This document shows, in pieces, positions 34,960 through 44,020 of a stretch of 64,000 bases of DNA. A program made the position numbers and the translations under genes. The notes beneath the pieces were generated by a model. It did not search any database and was not told the DNA's origin. It worked only from the letters and a program-made list of their open reading frames with translations. The DNA comes from Streptomyces brasiliensis. Its GTDB lineage: Bacteria > Actinomycetota > Actinomycetes > Streptomycetales > Streptomycetaceae. The stretch lies in assembly GCF_014647875.1 (NCBI RefSeq), contig NZ_BMQA01000009.1, positions 124,001 through 188,000 of the forward strand, given 5' to 3'. Within the stretch, counting starts at the first letter, position 1. Every line of letters starts with the position of its first letter.

Positions 34960-36021
34960 TCACGCCACTCGCGTCGCCCCCGCGAACGGCATCTGGTCGA
35001 TCGGGGCCAGCCGTACGGGGGCCGAGGGGTTCGGGGCGTGGATCATCTGCCCGTTGCCGATGTAGAGGCCGACGTGGCTGATGCCGGAGTAGAAGAACAC
35101 CAGGTCCCCGGGCCGGAGTTCGGACCGTGACACGCGTCGGCCCGCGTTGATCTGGGCGTACGTCGTGCGGGGGAGGGAGACTCCCGCGGAGCGGTAGGCG
35201 GCCTGGACGAGGCCTGAGCAGTCGAAGGAGTTCGGGCCGGTCGCGCCCCAGACGTAGGGGCTGCCGAGCTTCCGATAGGCGTAGGAAATGGCTGCTGCGG
35301 CAAGGGAGTTGGGGGCCGCGACGGAACCGGCGCCGAGGGCGTCGCGCGCGCCCGAGGCCGACCGTGAGGCGTGCCCCGCCGTGCCGCCGTCGGCCGCGAT
35401 ACGGGCCCGCTCCTGCGGCGACAACCGGCCCAGCAACTGCCGTGCCTCGGACAGCTTCCCGTTGATCGTCTTCTTGTGCCGCTTCAGCTCGGCCTGCCGG
35501 GACCTGAGCGAGACCAGTTCGACGCGGGCGGCCCCGCGCAGCTGCTCGATCTCCCGCAGCTGCTCGCGAACACGGGACACGGCCTGCGACTGCCGGTCAC
35601 CCACCCGCTCGGCGAACGCGGCCCCGTCGAGGTAGCGGTCGGGGTCGTCGGACAGCGCCAGTTGCAGCACGGGGTCGAGGCCCCCGGTGCGGTACTGCGC
35701 CGCCGCGACCGTCCCCAGCGCCTCGCGCGCCGAGTTGAGCTTCAGCTCCCTGCGGGCGGCCTCGTCCCCCAGCTCCTTCAGCCGCCGTTCGGCCGTATCG
35801 GCCTTCTCCTTGGCTCCGTTGTACTTCTCGGTGGCGACCTCGGCGTCCTGGTACAGCTTGTCCACCTTGGCCTTGACCTGTGCCGGCGTCAGCTGCGGCT
35901 CGGCGTGCCCGGTCCCGTCGAAGGCCGTCGCGGTCGCCGCGCCTGCCAGGGCCATGGTCACGGCCGTCCGGGACGTGGGACCGCCGAGCGAGCGTTGCCG
36001 GGGCTTGCGGTGCGCTGCCAC
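34960..36021 (-). CDS. Secreted NlpC/P60 peptidoglycan endopeptidase (paralogue 1)
   Basis: 353 residues from GTG at 36021, chosen because the paralogue at 38-39 kb begins with the same AxHRKPR; GTG at 36033 also has a ribosome site. A signal-like segment (TAVTMALAGAATATAFDGTG) is followed by a long coiled coil (about 45-200; VKAKVDKLYQDAEVATEKYN and so on). The C-terminal NlpC/P60 domain has Cys268 (DCSGL), His316 (SHVGLYIG) and His328 (IHAP). It should cut cross-links between D-Glu and the diamino acid in stem peptides. No c-di-AMP riboswitch is seen in its leader; instead there is a strong 17-bp hairpin. Confidence 0.88.
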   Translation of the reverse strand: MAAHRKPRQRSLGGPTSRTAVTMALAGAATATAFDGTGHAEPQLTPAQVKAKVDKLYQDAEVATEKYNGAKEKADTAERRLKELGDEAARRELKLNSAREALGTVAAAQYRTGGLDPVLQLALSDDPDRYLDGAAFAERVGDRQSQAVSRVREQLREIEQLRGAARVELVSLRSRQAELKRHKKTINGKLSEARQLLGRLSPQERARIAADGGTAGHASRSASGARDALGAGSVAAPNSLAAAAISYAYRKLGSPYVWGATGPNSFDCSGLVQAAYRSAGVSLPRTTYAQINAGRRVSRSELRPGDLVFFYSGISHVGLYIGNGQMIHAPNPSAPVRLAPIDQMPFAGATRVA

Positions 36022-36058
36022 CTGAACCCTCACGTCCTTCCTGCGACCGCCTGGCCAT

Positions 36059-36104
36059 CCGTACGTCCGCCGGGGGGAGCGGCCGTACGTCCGCCGGGGA
36101 GCGG
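36059..36104. repeat. Tandem repeat in the NlpC/P60 leader
   Basis: Two adjacent copies of CCGTACGTCCGCCGGGG(GG)AGCGG (36059-36082 and 36083-36104) differ only by two G. They lie about 40 bp upstream of the NlpC/P60 start, between it and the large hairpin. Confidence 0.6.
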
Positions 36105-36111
36105 CTGGGGC

Positions 36112-36154
36112 GTCCGGCGGTGGCCCGCACAGGGGAAGCGGGCCACCGCCGGAC
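36112..36154 (-). terminator. 17-bp hairpin in the NlpC/P60 leader, possible attenuator
   Basis: Perfect 17-bp stem (36112-36128 with 36138-36154) and 9-nt loop, about 90 nt before the start codon. A weak promoter (TTACCG, 18 bp, TAGCGT on the minus strand near 36225-36255) would put it inside the transcript. It could attenuate the gene or protect the message. Confidence 0.45.
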
Positions 36155-36498
36155 TTCTCGGCGGAGGTGTCCGACTGCCGCCCCTGGCCCGGGCGGCGGT
36201 GGGGAGCCGGTCACCTGGTGGAGGACGCTAAACCTGAGTGTGTCGGGTCGGTAACGCTATGTGCGGAAGTGATGGCAGGGGACCGCCGGTGACCGTAAAT
36301 GACCGTGATCCCTGTCCGGAGCCGCCGACTTCGCGTGACGCGATGACCGAAGCGGGGGTTCGGGGACATGTGGCGGCGGCGGGGTGCTATGGGGGTGCAT
36401 ATATGCGCGCCGGTTCAGGCGCTCGGGGGGCGGTGGCGATGGCTGTCCAGGGTGGGGCGGTGGCCGTAGGCGCCCGGCACCTGATTAGGCTCCGGACC

Positions 36499-36852
36499 AT
36501 GGACGTACTCATCCATCTCTTCGTCGGCCTGCACATCGTCGGCATCGGCGCACTCCTCGGCGGCTTCCTCACGCAGATGAAGGCGATGGGCAAGGGCACC
36601 GCCCGCTTCGTCCCCGCGATGCTGCACGGCGCGCTGACCATGCTGGTCACCGGTGTGATCCTGGTCGGCCTCAACCAGGCCGACGACCACCACGTCAACA
36701 ACATCAAGATCGGCGTGAAACTGGCCGTGCTGATCGTGATCCTCGGGCTCGTCTACGTGAAGCGGGACGACGAGCACGTCGACAAGCGCCTCTTCGGCCT
36801 GGTGGGCCTGCTCACCCTGGCGAACATCTTCATCGCCGTGCTGTGGACGTGA
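36499..36852 (+). CDS. Small multi-pass membrane protein
   Basis: 117 residues from ATG at 36499 (MDVLIHLFVGLHIVGIGALL). Four hydrophobic segments are visible, including FVPAMLHGALTMLVTGVILV and VKLAVLIVILGLVYVK, with a short charged loop DDEHVDKR. Histidines sit within or next to helices (LHIVG, MLHGA, DDHHVNN), a pattern sometimes seen in haem-binding membrane proteins; this is only suggestive. Such proteins are widespread in actinobacteria without an assigned role. It is convergent with the TDT transporter gene. Confidence 0.7.
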   Translation: MDVLIHLFVGLHIVGIGALLGGFLTQMKAMGKGTARFVPAMLHGALTMLVTGVILVGLNQADDHHVNNIKIGVKLAVLIVILGLVYVKRDDEHVDKRLFGLVGLLTLANIFIAVLWT

Positions 36853-36893
36853 GGTACGCCCTGCCGGGGATGCGGCGGACGCCGGCGTGACGC

Positions 36894-37862
36894 TCAGCGT
36901 GCGGCGCTGAGCCGGGCGCGGGCCGCCGCCAGCGCGCCCACGGCGACCGCGATCCATACCGCCACCGCGATCCACACCAGGACCTGCCCGGGGCCCTTCA
37001 GCCACGGGACCCCGAGGACGGCGGCGCCAGACAGTGTCGCCGCGGCCGTCATCCCCATCGGGAAGACGGTCGCCCAGCGGCGTACGTCGTAGCGCGGCCG
37101 CAGGTGCACCAACTCGGCGACCAGCAGGACGACGTAACAGGCCAGGACGAGGACGAGCAGCGCGCCGGTCACTTTGCGCAGGACGTCCCGGTCGTCGTCG
37201 TTCCACAGATGCAGCCGCGGGCCGTCGGCGGCGATCAGCTTCGCCCCGGCCAGTGCCGAGATGGCCAGCGCGCCGCCCGCGATCCACTGGTCCCCGGCGC
37301 CCTCGGTGAGCTGCCGCGGTTCGAAGCGGGCCAGCGCGAAGCAGTAGAGCACGAGCCCGAGCCAGAACAGCACCAGCGCGGTGTGCGCGAGCCAGGCCGT
37401 CGCTTCGGCCTTGGCGAGGGTGGCTGCGAGGACGGCGAGCCCCTCGGTGGCGACGCAGCCCAGGAACACCGCGCCGGGCATGTGCCGGTGCCAGTGCGGT
37501 ACGACGAGGAGCATCAGGACCGGCCACAGCACGGCCGCCAGCGCGAACAGCGCCTCCGCCAGTTCCAGCCGGCCCAGCGTGGAGAAACGGGTGCCGAGCA
37601 CGGTGGTCGCGGCCACGGCCGTCAGTGCGCCCGGCGTCTTCGCCTCGGTAACCCAGCGCTCCCGCGCGACCAGCAGCCCCACGACGAAGGATGCGGCGAG
37701 CGCCAGCCAGGCGACACAGGCCATCGCGAGGAAGACCCGGGACAGTAACTCCTGCCGGATCATCTGCAGCCCCACCGACACGATCCCGGTCGCCATCACT
37801 GCGGCCCCGGCCGCGGGCGGACGCTGCGCCCACCAGGCGCGAAGGGGTGAGGTGCCGGGCAT
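36894..37862 (-). CDS. TDT family (TehA/malic-acid-type) transporter, contains a TTA codon
   Basis: 322 residues from ATG at 37862. About ten membrane helices are visible. The start AWWAQRPPAAGAAVMATGIV is typical of the tellurite-resistance/dicarboxylate transporter family, whose structural model is the SLAC1-like anion channel TehA. Further helices include TLSGAAVLGVPWLKGPGQVL. Codon 39 (37746-37748 on the plus strand) is TTA in QELLSR, so expression should depend on the bldA tRNA. It lies downstream of an NlpC/P60 gene on the same strand but 179 bp away. The transported anion is not predictable. Confidence 0.75.
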   Translation of the reverse strand: MPGTSPLRAWWAQRPPAAGAAVMATGIVSVGLQMIRQELLSRVFLAMACVAWLALAASFVVGLLVARERWVTEAKTPGALTAVAATTVLGTRFSTLGRLELAEALFALAAVLWPVLMLLVVPHWHRHMPGAVFLGCVATEGLAVLAATLAKAEATAWLAHTALVLFWLGLVLYCFALARFEPRQLTEGAGDQWIAGGALAISALAGAKLIAADGPRLHLWNDDDRDVLRKVTGALLVLVLACYVVLLVAELVHLRPRYDVRRWATVFPMGMTAAATLSGAAVLGVPWLKGPGQVLVWIAVAVWIAVAVGALAAARARLSAAR

Positions 37863-38041
37863 GGGCCCGATGCTAAGGATCACCGCTCACGATCCGGGCG
37901 GGGCACGCGCGCGGGGAGCGCAAAAACGCGCGGGTGCGGGACACGGGCGGGCCCGGGTGGTGCGTGGGGGTGGGGGCGCGTCACGTGCGCACCCGGCGCG
38001 GTGGCGGCGGCCGGTACCGGGCGTCCGACCGCCGCCGACGA

Positions 38042-39220
38042 TCAGGCCGGTCGTACCACGCTGTGGATGATCGAGTCCCCCGCGTAGTAGATCGACTCCT
38101 CGCGGACGTAGGCGCCGGGCTTGGGGGCGTGGATCATCATGCCGTCGCCGATGTAGAGGCCGACGTGGCTGATGTCGTCGTAGAAGAAGATCAGGTCACC
38201 GGGCTGGGCGCCGGCGAGGGAGACGGTCGTGCCCGCGTCGACCTGGTCCCAGGTGGTGCGCGGAAGGTCGACGCCGGCGGCCTTCCAGGCGGCCTGGGTG
38301 AGGCCGGAGCAGTCGTACGAGTCGGGGCCGGTCGCGCCCCAGACGTACGGCTTGCCGATCTGGGCGCGGGCGAAGGCGATCGCCTTGTCGGCCTTGGTGG
38401 CGTAGGAGTCGGACGACGACGTGGAACCGCCGGACGAGGTCGACGACCCCGAGGAGCCGGTCGTGTCCGAGGAACTGCTGTCCTGCTGCGCCGCCGCCTC
38501 TGCCGCCTTCTGCGCCTCCTGCTGCTTGGCGAGCTCGGCGGCCTTCCGCGCGGCCTCCTCCTGCTTCTGCTTCTCGATGGCGGCGAGCCGTGCCTTCTCC
38601 TCCGCCGTCAGCTTGGACAGCAGCTCGCGCGCGGTGGAGAGCTTCTTCTGGACCGTCGCCTTCGCGGTCTTCAGTTCACTCTGCGACTCGTTCAGCGTCT
38701 CGAGGCTCTTGGTGGCCTCCTGCCGCTTCTTCATCGTCGTGGACTGCTGGGTGATGTAGTCGTCGACGGCGCCCTTCTGGCGCGAGGTCATCCGGCCCAT
38801 CAGCTGGGTCTGGTCGAAGTAGTCCTGGGGGTTGTCGGCCAGCAGGAAGGTCGCGGTGTCGGGGGCGGCGGCCCCGGTCCGGTACTGGGCCGCGGCGAAC
38901 GTCCCGAGTTCCTCGCGGGCCTTGTTGAGCTTGTCCGTGCGCCGGGCCACATCGTCCAGGAGTGTGTCGACCTGCTTGCGCTGCTTGCCGGACTTCTCCT
39001 TGGCCGAGTTGTACTTCTCGGTCGCCGACTCCGCCTGACGGTAGAGATCGTCGACCTTCTTCTGCACCTCCTCGATGCTCGGCTTGCCGTCGTCCGAGGG
39101 GGCGGCGTTGGCCGTCTGGGTGAGCAGGGCCACGGAGGTGAGAGCGGCGGTGGCGAGGGCGGGGGTGCCTATGCCGGCTATGCGCGTGCTCGCGGGGCGC
39201 GGCTTGCGGTGCGACGCCAA
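38042..39220 (-). CDS. Secreted NlpC/P60 peptidoglycan endopeptidase (paralogue 2, c-di-AMP controlled)
   Basis: 392 residues from TTG at 39220 (LASHRKPRPASTRIAGIG), with GGAAGGAG 9 nt upstream. A signal peptide ends near TQTANAAPSD. A long coiled-coil region (about 45-235) is followed by an Ala/Gln-rich part and a Ser/Gly/Thr linker (SSSSDTTGSSGSSTSSGG). The NlpC/P60 domain has Cys304 (DCSGL), His352 (SHVGLYIG) and His364 (IHAP). It is a wall hydrolase for growth or septal remodelling. The leader is a ydaO-type riboswitch, so c-di-AMP should control expression, as known for Streptomyces wall hydrolases such as rpfA. Confidence 0.9.
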   Translation of the reverse strand: MASHRKPRPASTRIAGIGTPALATAALTSVALLTQTANAAPSDDGKPSIEEVQKKVDDLYRQAESATEKYNSAKEKSGKQRKQVDTLLDDVARRTDKLNKAREELGTFAAAQYRTGAAAPDTATFLLADNPQDYFDQTQLMGRMTSRQKGAVDDYITQQSTTMKKRQEATKSLETLNESQSELKTAKATVQKKLSTARELLSKLTAEEKARLAAIEKQKQEEAARKAAELAKQQEAQKAAEAAAQQDSSSSDTTGSSGSSTSSGGSTSSSDSYATKADKAIAFARAQIGKPYVWGATGPDSYDCSGLTQAAWKAAGVDLPRTTWDQVDAGTTVSLAGAQPGDLIFFYDDISHVGLYIGDGMMIHAPKPGAYVREESIYYAGDSIIHSVVRPA

Positions 39221-39240
39221 GAGAGGCGACTCCTTCCATG

Positions 39241-39395
39241 TTCCGCCTGCCGAGTTAGCTGTCGGGTTCGGGCGGATGGTTCGGAAGGCTTGCCCTACGA
39301 CCCGGTCCCGTGACGGGACGTGGGTCGATTCACCCCAGGTCGGTGGGTCCCCGGCTCCGGCTGCCTCGGGGTGGCACACCGGACTCGGCGGAGGC
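39241..39395 (-). ncRNA. ydaO/yuaA c-di-AMP riboswitch
   Basis: The minus-strand leader has the conserved blocks of this class in order: CGCCGAGTCCGG (5' side of P1), GGAGCCGGGGACCCA, TGGGGTGAAT, GTAGGGCAA, CCGAACCCGACAGCTAA and CGGCAGGCGG (3' side of P1). GCCGAGT pairs with ACTCGGC to close the structure. It ends right before the GGAAGGAG of the NlpC/P60 gene, so it may act on translation or on a nearby terminator. In other actinobacteria c-di-AMP binding turns such genes off. Confidence 0.9.
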
Positions 39396-39755
39396 CGTGC
39401 GGCCCGGCGACGTTCGCCGGTGGGGGTCGTACGGCCTGCCCGGAACGGTAGCCAACTGGTGAGGCGCCTGTGAAGGTTGATGGGTGATATGCCCGATACA
39501 TTTTCGTGACCTTTGGTCAAGGCGCCGTGAGGTGTGGCCGATACATGGTGACGATCGGCGACTTGTCTCTTTTGTCCATCGCGTGGGCGGGTGGCGTCCC
39601 GGCGCCGTGAGAGTGGAACCCGACAGGATTACGGCCCGTCGCGCATCGTGATCGGACAGTTGTGCCTGGTGACGGCCGTGCCCGGCGCAGGAGAACCCGG
39701 GATGTTCTCGGGGCGGCGACCGGTTGTCGGTGGGGCGCCCTAGACTCGGAGAGCG
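39396..39755. promoter_or_regulatory. Divergent promoter region of NlpC/P60 and pcrA
   Basis: 360 bp between the riboswitch and the pcrA start. It must hold the promoters of both genes. I could not assign -10/-35 pairs with confidence (TAGACT at 39741-39746 lies 10 bp before pcrA but lacks a well-spaced -35). No gene is visible. Confidence 0.4.
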
Positions 39756-42239
39756 ATGAGCAGCCTCTTTGACGACAGCTTCCTGGCGAACCTCCGAGCC
39801 CCCCACGGGCACGAGGAGGAACCTCCGCCACCGCCCGAGGACGATCACGCTCCGGAGCCGATTCCGGACGATCTGTTCGGCGGGAAGTTCGACGTGCCGC
39901 CGGACCGGGACACCCACTACCGCGACGGTGCCCCCCGCCCGGTCCTCGACGCGGGCGCCCTCCTGGAAGGGCTGAACGAGAACCAGCGCGCGGCTGTCGT
40001 CCACTCCGGCACCCCGCTGCTCATCGTGGCCGGAGCCGGCTCCGGCAAGACCCGCGTGCTCACGCACCGCATCGCGTACCTCCTCGGCGAGCGGCAGGTG
40101 CACCCGGGACAGATCCTCGCGATCACCTTCACCAACAAGGCCGCCGGCGAGATGAAGGAGCGCGTCGAGCAGCTCGTCGGCCCACGCGCGAACGCGATGT
40201 GGGTGATGACCTTCCACAGCGCGTGCGTGCGCATCCTGCGCCGCGAGAGCAAGAAGCTCGGCTTCACCAGCTCGTTCTCGATCTACGACGCCGCCGACTC
40301 CAAGCGGCTCATGGCGCTCGTCTGCCGTGATCTCGATCTCGACCCCAAGCGCTATCCGCCGAAGTCCTTCAGCGCCAAGATCAGCAACCTCAAGAACGAG
40401 CTGATCGACGAGGAGGACTTCGCCTCGCAGGCGGCCGACGGGTTCGAGAAGACTCTCGCCCAGGCCTACGCCCTCTACCAGTCCCGGCTGCGCGAGGCGA
40501 ACGCCCTCGACTTCGATGACCTGATCATGACGACGGTCAACCTGCTGCGCGCGTTCCCGGACGTCGCCGAGCACTACCGCCGCCGCTTCCGGCACGTCCT
40601 CGTCGACGAGTACCAGGACACCAACCACGCCCAGTACGCGCTCGTGCGCGAACTCGTCGGCACGCCGCGGCATGACGAGGACGTACCGCCGGCCGAGCAC
40701 GACCTGCCGCCCGCCGAACTCTGCGTCGTGGGCGATGCCGACCAGTCGATCTACGCCTTCCGCGGCGCGACGATCCGCAACATCCTCCAGTTCGAGGAGG
40801 ACTACCCGGACGCGACGACGATCCTCCTGGAGCAGAACTACCGCTCCACGCAGACGATCCTGTCCGCCGCCAACGCGGTCATCGAGCGCAACGAGTCCCG
40901 CCGCCCCAAGAACCTGTGGACCAACGCGGGTGCGGGCGCGCAGATCACCGGGTACGTGGCCGACACGGAACACGACGAGGCGCAGTTCGTCGCCGACGAG
41001 ATCGACCGGCTCACGGACGCGGCCGAGGTGAAGGCCGGCGACGTCGCGGTGTTCTACCGCACCAACGCCCAGTCCCGTGTCTTCGAAGAGGTCTTCATCC
41101 GCGTCGGCCTGCCCTACAAGGTCGTCGGCGGTGTCCGCTTCTACGAGCGCAAGGAGGTCCGGGACGTCCTGGCCTACCTGCGCGTGCTCGCGAATCCTGA
41201 GGACTCGGTCCCGCTGCGCCGCATCCTCAACGTCCCCAAGCGCGGCATCGGCGAGCGCGCCGAGGCGATGATCGACGCCCTCGCCCAACGAGAGAAGATC
41301 AGCTTCCCGCAGGCGCTGCGCCGTGTCGACGAGGCGTACGGCATGGCGGCCCGCTCGACCAACGCCGTCAAGCGGTTCAACACGCTGATGGAGGACCTTC
41401 GTACGATCGTCGAGTCCGGCGCGGGACCGGCGACCGTCCTGGAAGCCATACTCGAACGCACCGGCTACCTGGCCGAGTTGCAGTCCTCGACCGACCCCCA
41501 GGACGAGACCCGGATCGAGAACCTCCAGGAACTCGCCGCCGTCGCCCTGGAGTTCGAGCAGGAGCGCGAGGGCGGGGAGCAGGGCACGCTGGCCGACTTC
41601 CTGGAGCAGGTCGCGCTGGTCGCCGACTCCGACCAGATCCCCGACGAGGACGAGGAGGGCTCCGGCGTCATCACGCTGATGACCCTCCACACCGCCAAGG
41701 GCCTGGAGTTCCCGGTGGTCTTCCTGACCGGCATGGAGGACGGCGTCTTCCCGCACATGCGTTCCCTGGGTCAGACCAAGGAGCTGGAGGAGGAGCGCCG
41801 CCTCGCGTACGTCGGCATCACGCGCGCGCGTGAGCGGCTCTACCTCACCCGCTCGACGCTGCGCAGCGCCTGGGGCCAGCCGTCCTACAACCCGCCCTCC
41901 CGCTTCCTGGAGGAGATCCCGGGCGCCCACGTGGAGTGGAAGCGCACGGGAGTCACCGCGCCCGTGTCCTCCGGCCCGGCGTCCGGCATCGCGGCCTCGC
42001 TGTCCTCGACCCGCTCGCGCTCCTCGGCGTCGGGCGCGTCCGGGTTCGCCACGAACCGCGCCACGCAGAAGCCGGTGGTGTCCCTGGCTGTCGGGGACCG
42101 GGTGACGCACGACCAGTTCGGGCTCGGCACGGTCCTCGCGGTGACGGGCGAGGGCGACAAGGCCCAGGCGACGATCGACTTCGGAGATGCCAAGCCGAAG
42201 CGGCTGGTGCTGCGGTACGCGCCGGTGGAGAAGCTCTGA
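39756..42239 (+). CDS. pcrA: ATP-dependent DNA helicase PcrA/UvrD
   Basis: 827 residues from ATG at 39756, with GGAGAG upstream. A superfamily 1A 3'-5' helicase for repair, replication restart and plasmid replication. An acidic, Pro-rich N-terminal extension (about 20-60) precedes LNENQRAAVVH (Q motif). The Walker A is GAGSGKT (93-99), Walker B LVDEYQDTN, motif III GDADQSIYAFRGA, motif IV QNYRS, motif V TLHTAKGLEFPVVF and motif VI AYVGITRARERLYL. The C-terminal tudor-like tail (GLGTVLAVTGEGDKAQATID) fits the PcrA branch and its RNA-polymerase contact. The linker before it is Ser-rich. Confidence 0.93.
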   Translation: MSSLFDDSFLANLRAPHGHEEEPPPPPEDDHAPEPIPDDLFGGKFDVPPDRDTHYRDGAPRPVLDAGALLEGLNENQRAAVVHSGTPLLIVAGAGSGKTRVLTHRIAYLLGERQVHPGQILAITFTNKAAGEMKERVEQLVGPRANAMWVMTFHSACVRILRRESKKLGFTSSFSIYDAADSKRLMALVCRDLDLDPKRYPPKSFSAKISNLKNELIDEEDFASQAADGFEKTLAQAYALYQSRLREANALDFDDLIMTTVNLLRAFPDVAEHYRRRFRHVLVDEYQDTNHAQYALVRELVGTPRHDEDVPPAEHDLPPAELCVVGDADQSIYAFRGATIRNILQFEEDYPDATTILLEQNYRSTQTILSAANAVIERNESRRPKNLWTNAGAGAQITGYVADTEHDEAQFVADEIDRLTDAAEVKAGDVAVFYRTNAQSRVFEEVFIRVGLPYKVVGGVRFYERKEVRDVLAYLRVLANPEDSVPLRRILNVPKRGIGERAEAMIDALAQREKISFPQALRRVDEAYGMAARSTNAVKRFNTLMEDLRTIVESGAGPATVLEAILERTGYLAELQSSTDPQDETRIENLQELAAVALEFEQEREGGEQGTLADFLEQVALVADSDQIPDEDEEGSGVITLMTLHTAKGLEFPVVFLTGMEDGVFPHMRSLGQTKELEEERRLAYVGITRARERLYLTRSTLRSAWGQPSYNPPSRFLEEIPGAHVEWKRTGVTAPVSSGPASGIAASLSSTRSRSSASGASGFATNRATQKPVVSLAVGDRVTHDQFGLGTVLAVTGEGDKAQATIDFGDAKPKRLVLRYAPVEKL

Positions 42240-42256
42240 GGCGCTCTGAGTCTCAG

Positions 42257-42275
42257 AGGCCGAGGGTCTCGGCCT
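42257..42275. terminator. Short bidirectional hairpin between pcrA and M23 gene
   Basis: AGGCCGAG (42257-42264) pairs with CTCGGCCT (42268-42275) around a 3-nt loop. It lies between two convergent stop codons and overlaps the M23 stop. Confidence 0.5.
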
Positions 42276-43764
42276 AGGTGGGGTCGAGGCCGTGGCTGCG
42301 CAGCCACGGCAGCGGGTCGATCGCCGACCCGCCGGCGGGCCGCACCTCGAAGTGCAGGTGCGGGCCGGTGGAGTTGCCGGAGTTCCCGGAGTACGCGATC
42401 GGGTCACCGGCCTTGACGACGGTGCCGGAGGAGACGCGGTAGCTGGAGAGGTGGCAGTACCAGGTCTCCGTGCCGTCCATCGCCGTCACGATCAGCATGT
42501 TGCCGTAGGCGCTGTTCCACTGGGTGCGGACGGTTCCGTCGGTCGCGGCCATCACCGTCGTGCCGTACGAGACGGGGAAGTCGATGCCCGTGTGCACGGA
42601 CATCCAGTTGACGCCCGCCTGGCCGAAGTAGGCGCTGAGGCCGTGCTGGAGGACCGGAAGCGCGAACTTCGGGCGCAGCCGCTCCTTGCGGGCCGCCTCC
42701 TCCGCCGCCCGCTTCTTCTCGGCAGCCTGCTCGGCCTTGAGGTCGATGCGCTCCTGTGTACGGCTGGCCCGGTCGGCGAAGTCGTCGGCGCCGGCAGAGA
42801 GGCTCGCGAGCTGCGTGTCCAGCTTGTTGTTGGCCGTGGACGGCTTCACCGAGTGCACGTCCGACGCGGTGGCGGAGGTGTCCTGGCCGTCGCCGGCCAT
42901 GTTGCCCACGGAGGCGGCGGCGATCCCGGCCACGCCCATCACGCAGGCGGAGGGCACGGCGACGGTGAGCAGCGCGGAGCGCTTGGCGGGCGAACGGCGC
43001 CGGGAGCGGGCCCCGGGGCGCGAACCGGTGCGGGCGACCGGGACGACCTCATCCTGTTCGTCCAGCAGCTCGGGCACGGCGGGCATCTCACCGGTGGAGG
43101 TCAACTCGCCGTCGTCCGGGGAGGTTTCCTCGTGTTCGGCGTCGGCGTAGCCGTGTTCCGCGAAGTCGTGTTCGGCGTAGGCCGGATTCTCGTACGCCGT
43201 CGCGTCCTCGTAGCCCGTCGCGTCCTCGTACGCGTGCTGCTGCTCGAAGGGCTCGGCGTGCTGCTCGTACGGGTCGGTCGCGGTGGCCGTGCCCGCGGTG
43301 TTCCACTGCGTCGCGTCGTACGTGCCGGTCTCGAAGGTCTGTGTGCCCCACTCCCACTGCTGGTGGGGGTCGGCGGCGGCCTGCTCGGCGGGCTGGAGCC
43401 AGGCGCTCGCGGCCCACTGGCCGCTGCTGTCGGCCGACGAGGCCTGCGCGGGGACGGTCCAGGCGGTGCTGTCGTAGGTGCCGCTGTCGTAGACCGCGTT
43501 GTGCTGGGCCGCGTACGGGTCGTGATACGTGGACTGGTGGCCGCCTGTCGCGTGGCTCTCGCTCGGGAGGTTGCCGAAGAGGGGGTCGGCTTCGAAGGCC
43601 GAAGTCTGGGCGCCGGTGTGGAAACCGTTCGCGTCGTAGCCGTCGTACGTGGTGAAGCCGCCGTACTGGGCTTCCTGCGCGCCGTACGACGCGTAGTGCG
43701 CCGAGGCGGCATCGGAAGCCGGAGTCGGGGTGGTCATGGTCCCCGACGGGTGACGGTCGTTCAC
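42274..43764 (-). CDS. M23-type peptidase with long cytoplasmic tail
   Basis: 496 residues from GTG at 43764; ATG at 43737 is an alternative. The first 270 residues are low-complexity, rich in Tyr, Ala, Thr, Glu and Gln, with short repeats such as YEDATGYEDATAYENPAYAE. A basic patch (RPGARSRRRSPAKR) and one membrane segment (ALLTVAVPSACVMGVAGIAA) follow, then a coiled coil. The C-terminal LytM/M23 domain has the zinc ligands HTGID and HLHFEV. This domain should face the wall and cleave cross-links or activate other hydrolases. The long Tyr-rich tail is cytoplasmic and could be a phosphorylation or scaffold region. Confidence 0.85.
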   Translation of the reverse strand: MNDRHPSGTMTTPTPASDAASAHYASYGAQEAQYGGFTTYDGYDANGFHTGAQTSAFEADPLFGNLPSESHATGGHQSTYHDPYAAQHNAVYDSGTYDSTAWTVPAQASSADSSGQWAASAWLQPAEQAAADPHQQWEWGTQTFETGTYDATQWNTAGTATATDPYEQHAEPFEQQHAYEDATGYEDATAYENPAYAEHDFAEHGYADAEHEETSPDDGELTSTGEMPAVPELLDEQDEVVPVARTGSRPGARSRRRSPAKRSALLTVAVPSACVMGVAGIAAASVGNMAGDGQDTSATASDVHSVKPSTANNKLDTQLASLSAGADDFADRASRTQERIDLKAEQAAEKKRAAEEAARKERLRPKFALPVLQHGLSAYFGQAGVNWMSVHTGIDFPVSYGTTVMAATDGTVRTQWNSAYGNMLIVTAMDGTETWYCHLSSYRVSSGTVVKAGDPIAYSGNSGNSTGPHLHFEVRPAGGSAIDPLPWLRSHGLDPT

Positions 43765-43812
43765 CAACTTCTCTTTCGCCTCGACAACAGGGGCTGCCAG
43801 AGCAGTGCGGTG

Positions 43813-43842
43813 ACTGTACCCGGCAGTACGCGGGCGCGACAA
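43813..43842 (-). promoter_or_regulatory. Possible promoter of the M23 gene
   Basis: On the minus strand TTGTCG (43837-43842) and TACAGT (43813-43818) are 18 bp apart, matching a vegetative Streptomyces promoter moderately well. The start codon lies 49 bp downstream. Further upstream TTCGATG occurs twice, 11 bp apart (from 43922). Confidence 0.35.
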
Positions 43843-44020
43843 TCTTCGGCCGGTTTCGCGCACGCAGGAAACGGGCATTCGGCCGTGTTTCGGGGGCGGT
43901 GGACCTGGGTTTGGCTTTGTGTTCGATGATTGTTCGATGTCTGGTCGCTCTTCGGTACCGGCGAGCGGGCGGTGAACCGGCTGTGCCGCCCGCTCGGGCC
44001 GGCGGTGTCTCAGGCGATCG

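Noticed and set aside
39330..42407. 1025-codon open frame opposite pcrA.
   Set aside because: Mirror of the helicase codon bias; all helicase motifs are on the plus strand.
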